A DNA stretch of 64,000 nt from Luscinia megarhynchos (taxonomy: Eukaryota; Chordata; Aves; Passeriformes; Turdidae). Under the pieces are notes generated by a model. The model was not told the DNA's origin, made no database searches, and saw nothing but the letters and a program-made list of their open reading frames with translations. Each line of letters begins with the position of its first letter. The stretch's first letter is position 1. Shown one piece after another: positions 61,411-64,000 of this stretch. Made by a program: the position numbers and the translations under genes. The DNA lies in the NCBI GenBank assembly GCA_034336665.1, contig CM067568.1:36994770-37058769 (forward strand). Reading direction: 5' to 3'.

Positions 61411-61899
61411 AAAATCATTCACAGGTATGTCCCATGATTCTTTTTGTGCTATTTACCTGACAGTAGTAACTAAGAGAATTAGAACTTTGAGATCTGCCAC
61501 GTTTGCCACCAACAGCTTCACAGACAACCACTGGTCATGAAGCATTGGTTGGAAACCAAACTGCAGAGAATCATTCATACTAATTTTTCTGAAAAGTTGA
61601 GATGATCCTCTATGTTCCACCAGCTCAAAAAAGACTCAAGACCTTCACTGTGGTCCCAAGCTCTCAAATAAGATAAGAAGTTCTTACTCTACAGAAGAAT
61701 TGTGTATTTCTTGAACAATACAAAGTTGAGAATAAAAACAAATTTGTTCCTTAGAAATTGCCTAGTGAAGCAGTTGTTTCATACTGCCTGTTGAACATTT
61801 GGGTAGACTGATTCAAATGTTAAAGCTGTGTTCAAACCAGAAAAAATAAAAATAATAAGCTGTCAGAATAATTACTAAGAACATACAAGGATTATACAA

Positions 61900-62200
61900 A
61901 GTAAACTGCAGCCTGCAAAAAGAGAATTGCATGTTAGCTAATTGTTAATTTTAGCAATTGCAATGGCTAATTACTGTGGCACACATTGACTATTAGCATG
62001 ATGCCCCAGCACCTGCTTTCTCCAATGAACAGATTTCTTCATTGCTCGTGCAGGAGCAAAATGTGTAATTATTGGCCATCATTGGGGCGATTTTTCAGTG
62101 ATTCTTTTGTGTGATGTGAATGACGCATAATGACATATTTTATTAGAGGGCAAATAGCTGTTTGTTAATGGAAATGATTCGAAATCCAAGAAACTAGGAG
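61900..62200. promoter_or_regulatory. Candidate conserved non-coding (enhancer-like) block
   Basis: Repeat-free and motif-dense: TAATTA at 61968-61973 and again at 62066-62071 (in TAATTATTGG), 'gcaattgcaatgg' just before the first, a 'ggccatcattgggg' segment at 62074-62087, TGACGCATAATGACAT at 62121-62136 and 'gtttgttaatgg' near 62160-62171. It reads like a deeply conserved vertebrate enhancer, with clustered homeodomain and bZIP-type sites and no repeats. Among the blocks I list, this is the one I would back most. No coding potential. Confidence 0.38.
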
Positions 62201-64000
62201 CTAGGAGCATGTTTTCAGTATCAGCATGAATTCAAATGTATTTTCTTTTAACTCTTTATAAAAGAAGCATAGAAATCAAATCTAAACTTAGTATAATATA
62301 TTTAATGATATGTGCAAACACAGCATTGATTAATTGCCTCAAATGTTTTCAATGCTACACCATTTCATTTGTTACAGCAGTCTGCTAAATTTATGCATTT
62401 CTTATTTAAACTCTTCTTTCCTGGGCATATAGTGTTAGCAAGATTATGTGGCTTGTTCCTCATTTACTGGGAAAAAAATCATCTTTGTAACTTAAGCAAC
62501 AATTACGGGCTTTATGAGGCACATTTTCATTGCACACATTGTAGAACACAGTGCACTGACATTATTATTCCTGAAAGTACATGCTTGAATGTATCTATCA
62601 AGACCCAAATGTCAGCTACTGAATAGATTATGCATAGTTATCCAAAACAGAATATAGATACATAAAATATCAGCAACAGAATACTCAGTTTCTGAGGAAA
62701 GATTTTTATTAGATAATCTTTGTGATACTTTGAAGAACAATGGGAATGAAAAAATAATGTATGAACCTTAGACTATAGTAGTGTTTAAAATAGCAAAAAC
62801 TGTTTTGTCATTTTTGAAGGACAGGTTATTGCTAGAGTAAGAAAACTGGCCATTTCATTTTGCTTTAATTTGAATAGTGTTCAAAGCCGGGGAAAAAGAG
62901 GAATGCTAGGGGACCTAGTTTACTGAATTCCACTGAAGTAAATCCAGACTAACTTGATGGAAAACAATGAAGCAAGTTTGGATATCCAAGGAAAGTAGAA
63001 GTCTCATGAATGTCTTTGAAACTTTAAATAAGTAGGAAACCTAAACTCTTCAGACAGTGAAACTAGAAGTCTAATGCCATCTTATAGTAATAACAGATTT
63101 TTTTATTATTATTATTCTGATCTTATTCCATTTTGACAAAGATCCAATTAATGACCTTTGATTATATTTTACTCAATTTATAAACACACAATTTAGATGA
63201 AATTCAGACCTAATGGATGCATATGAAGTGACTGACTGAAGTAAACTCAGCTTTAAAAGCATATTCAAATAAATAAATACATAATTAAATGAATGACACA
63301 TATAATAAATGTAATATAGGAAGACACAGCAAAGGATCATATCTTTTGTATCTCTTCTACAATTGCATATGACAAACTTACTGCATTTTAAAATTGCGGT
63401 TTCAAAGACCACCATAAGAAATTAAACCAACTCTACATACACTGAAAATCTGGGTTGTCCCACATACCAAGTGTGAGTTATTTACAAACTTGAGGAAGAA
63501 ACTATGAATGAGCACTTCCTCTTGTCACCCTGGGCCTATAGCCTCTCTGCTGTTGCAAGATTGTAGATAAGTTTGGTATTCAGGTTCACTGTTTGACCCA
63601 TTAAACTGGTATTGAGGTATAATTTGTGTGTTTTCCCAGTACGGTTGCACATAGAATGGGATTCATTTCCACAAGTTTGAATAAATTTATCCAGTTCAGT
63701 GAACCTGTTGTTAAGCTTAGCAAAACTCAGTAGGTGGCTTTAAAGTCCTGTAATTAGCCCATTACATAAAATCTGTACTTTAGATTTTTGCACATTGGTT
63801 AATAAGTATAACGTGCTTCGTATATATAAATAACATTACATTAAACGATGCAACATAAAGGCATTAAAGGCCAAAGTAGTTAAATAAAATACTTGAAGGA
63901 GATCTCAAATTAGCATGCTTAATTCCAACTCATTGAACAGGAAAAGGCTTTAGCCTTACTGTACCAGTTCTATACAATGTGCAGAATAGCAGATATTTAG
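62201..64000. other. Non-coding stretch to the right edge
   Basis: AT-rich sequence with no open frame above 85 codons and no motif. I recognise no repeat family or RNA gene here. The window ends without reaching another promoter or exon. Confidence 0.45.

Overview
This window looks like nuclear DNA of a sauropsid vertebrate, most likely a bird. The signs are a single CpG-island promoter in otherwise AT-rich DNA, few interspersed repeats, and recognisable repeats that are mainly old CR1-type LINE fragments plus one solo retroviral-type LTR. I saw no L1 or Alu. I saw no bacterial or viral genome organisation, operon, CRISPR array, or rRNA or tRNA gene. The bird assignment rests on repeat families recognised by eye; a crocodilian or turtle is less likely but not excluded.

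Layout. Positions 1 to about 2430 hold the 5' end of one minus-strand gene: a CpG island (about 1700-2430), core promoter motifs (GC box 2252-2260, CCAAT box 2286-2290), a 40-codon first coding exon (2193 down to 2074) ending at a consensus splice donor, and then intron 1, which runs off the left edge. I do not recognise the gene.

From about 2.43 kb to 64 kb I find no exon I can defend. This is a gene desert, or a very long intron of something I cannot see. All open frames there are short, many lack an ATG, and most show no family motif. The one exception is a decayed reverse-transcriptase fragment of a CR1-type element (18915-19155). The other identifiable items are CR1-type pieces (about 6.2, 26.0, 50.1-51.2 and 60.9-61.4 kb), MIR/CORE-SINE-like and palindromic ancient amniote repeats (about 5.6, 14.4, 18.5, 20.3, 21.7-22.0, 28.2 and 43.1 kb), a solo LTR with a 5-bp target duplication (57810-58506), and several short tandem arrays.

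The most interesting unexplained signal is regulatory rather than coding. Several stretches (39.4-40.3, 40.5, 47.4-47.6, 55.7-56.0 and 61.9-62.2 kb) are free of recognisable repeats and carry dense developmental transcription-factor-like motifs. They include an exact 12-bp POU-dimer palindrome at 40551-40562 and a tandem CACCTG pair at 39784-39796. They look like candidate conserved non-coding elements of a developmental gene desert. This is inference from motif texture; only cross-species alignment can decide it. I found no convincing novel gene system.
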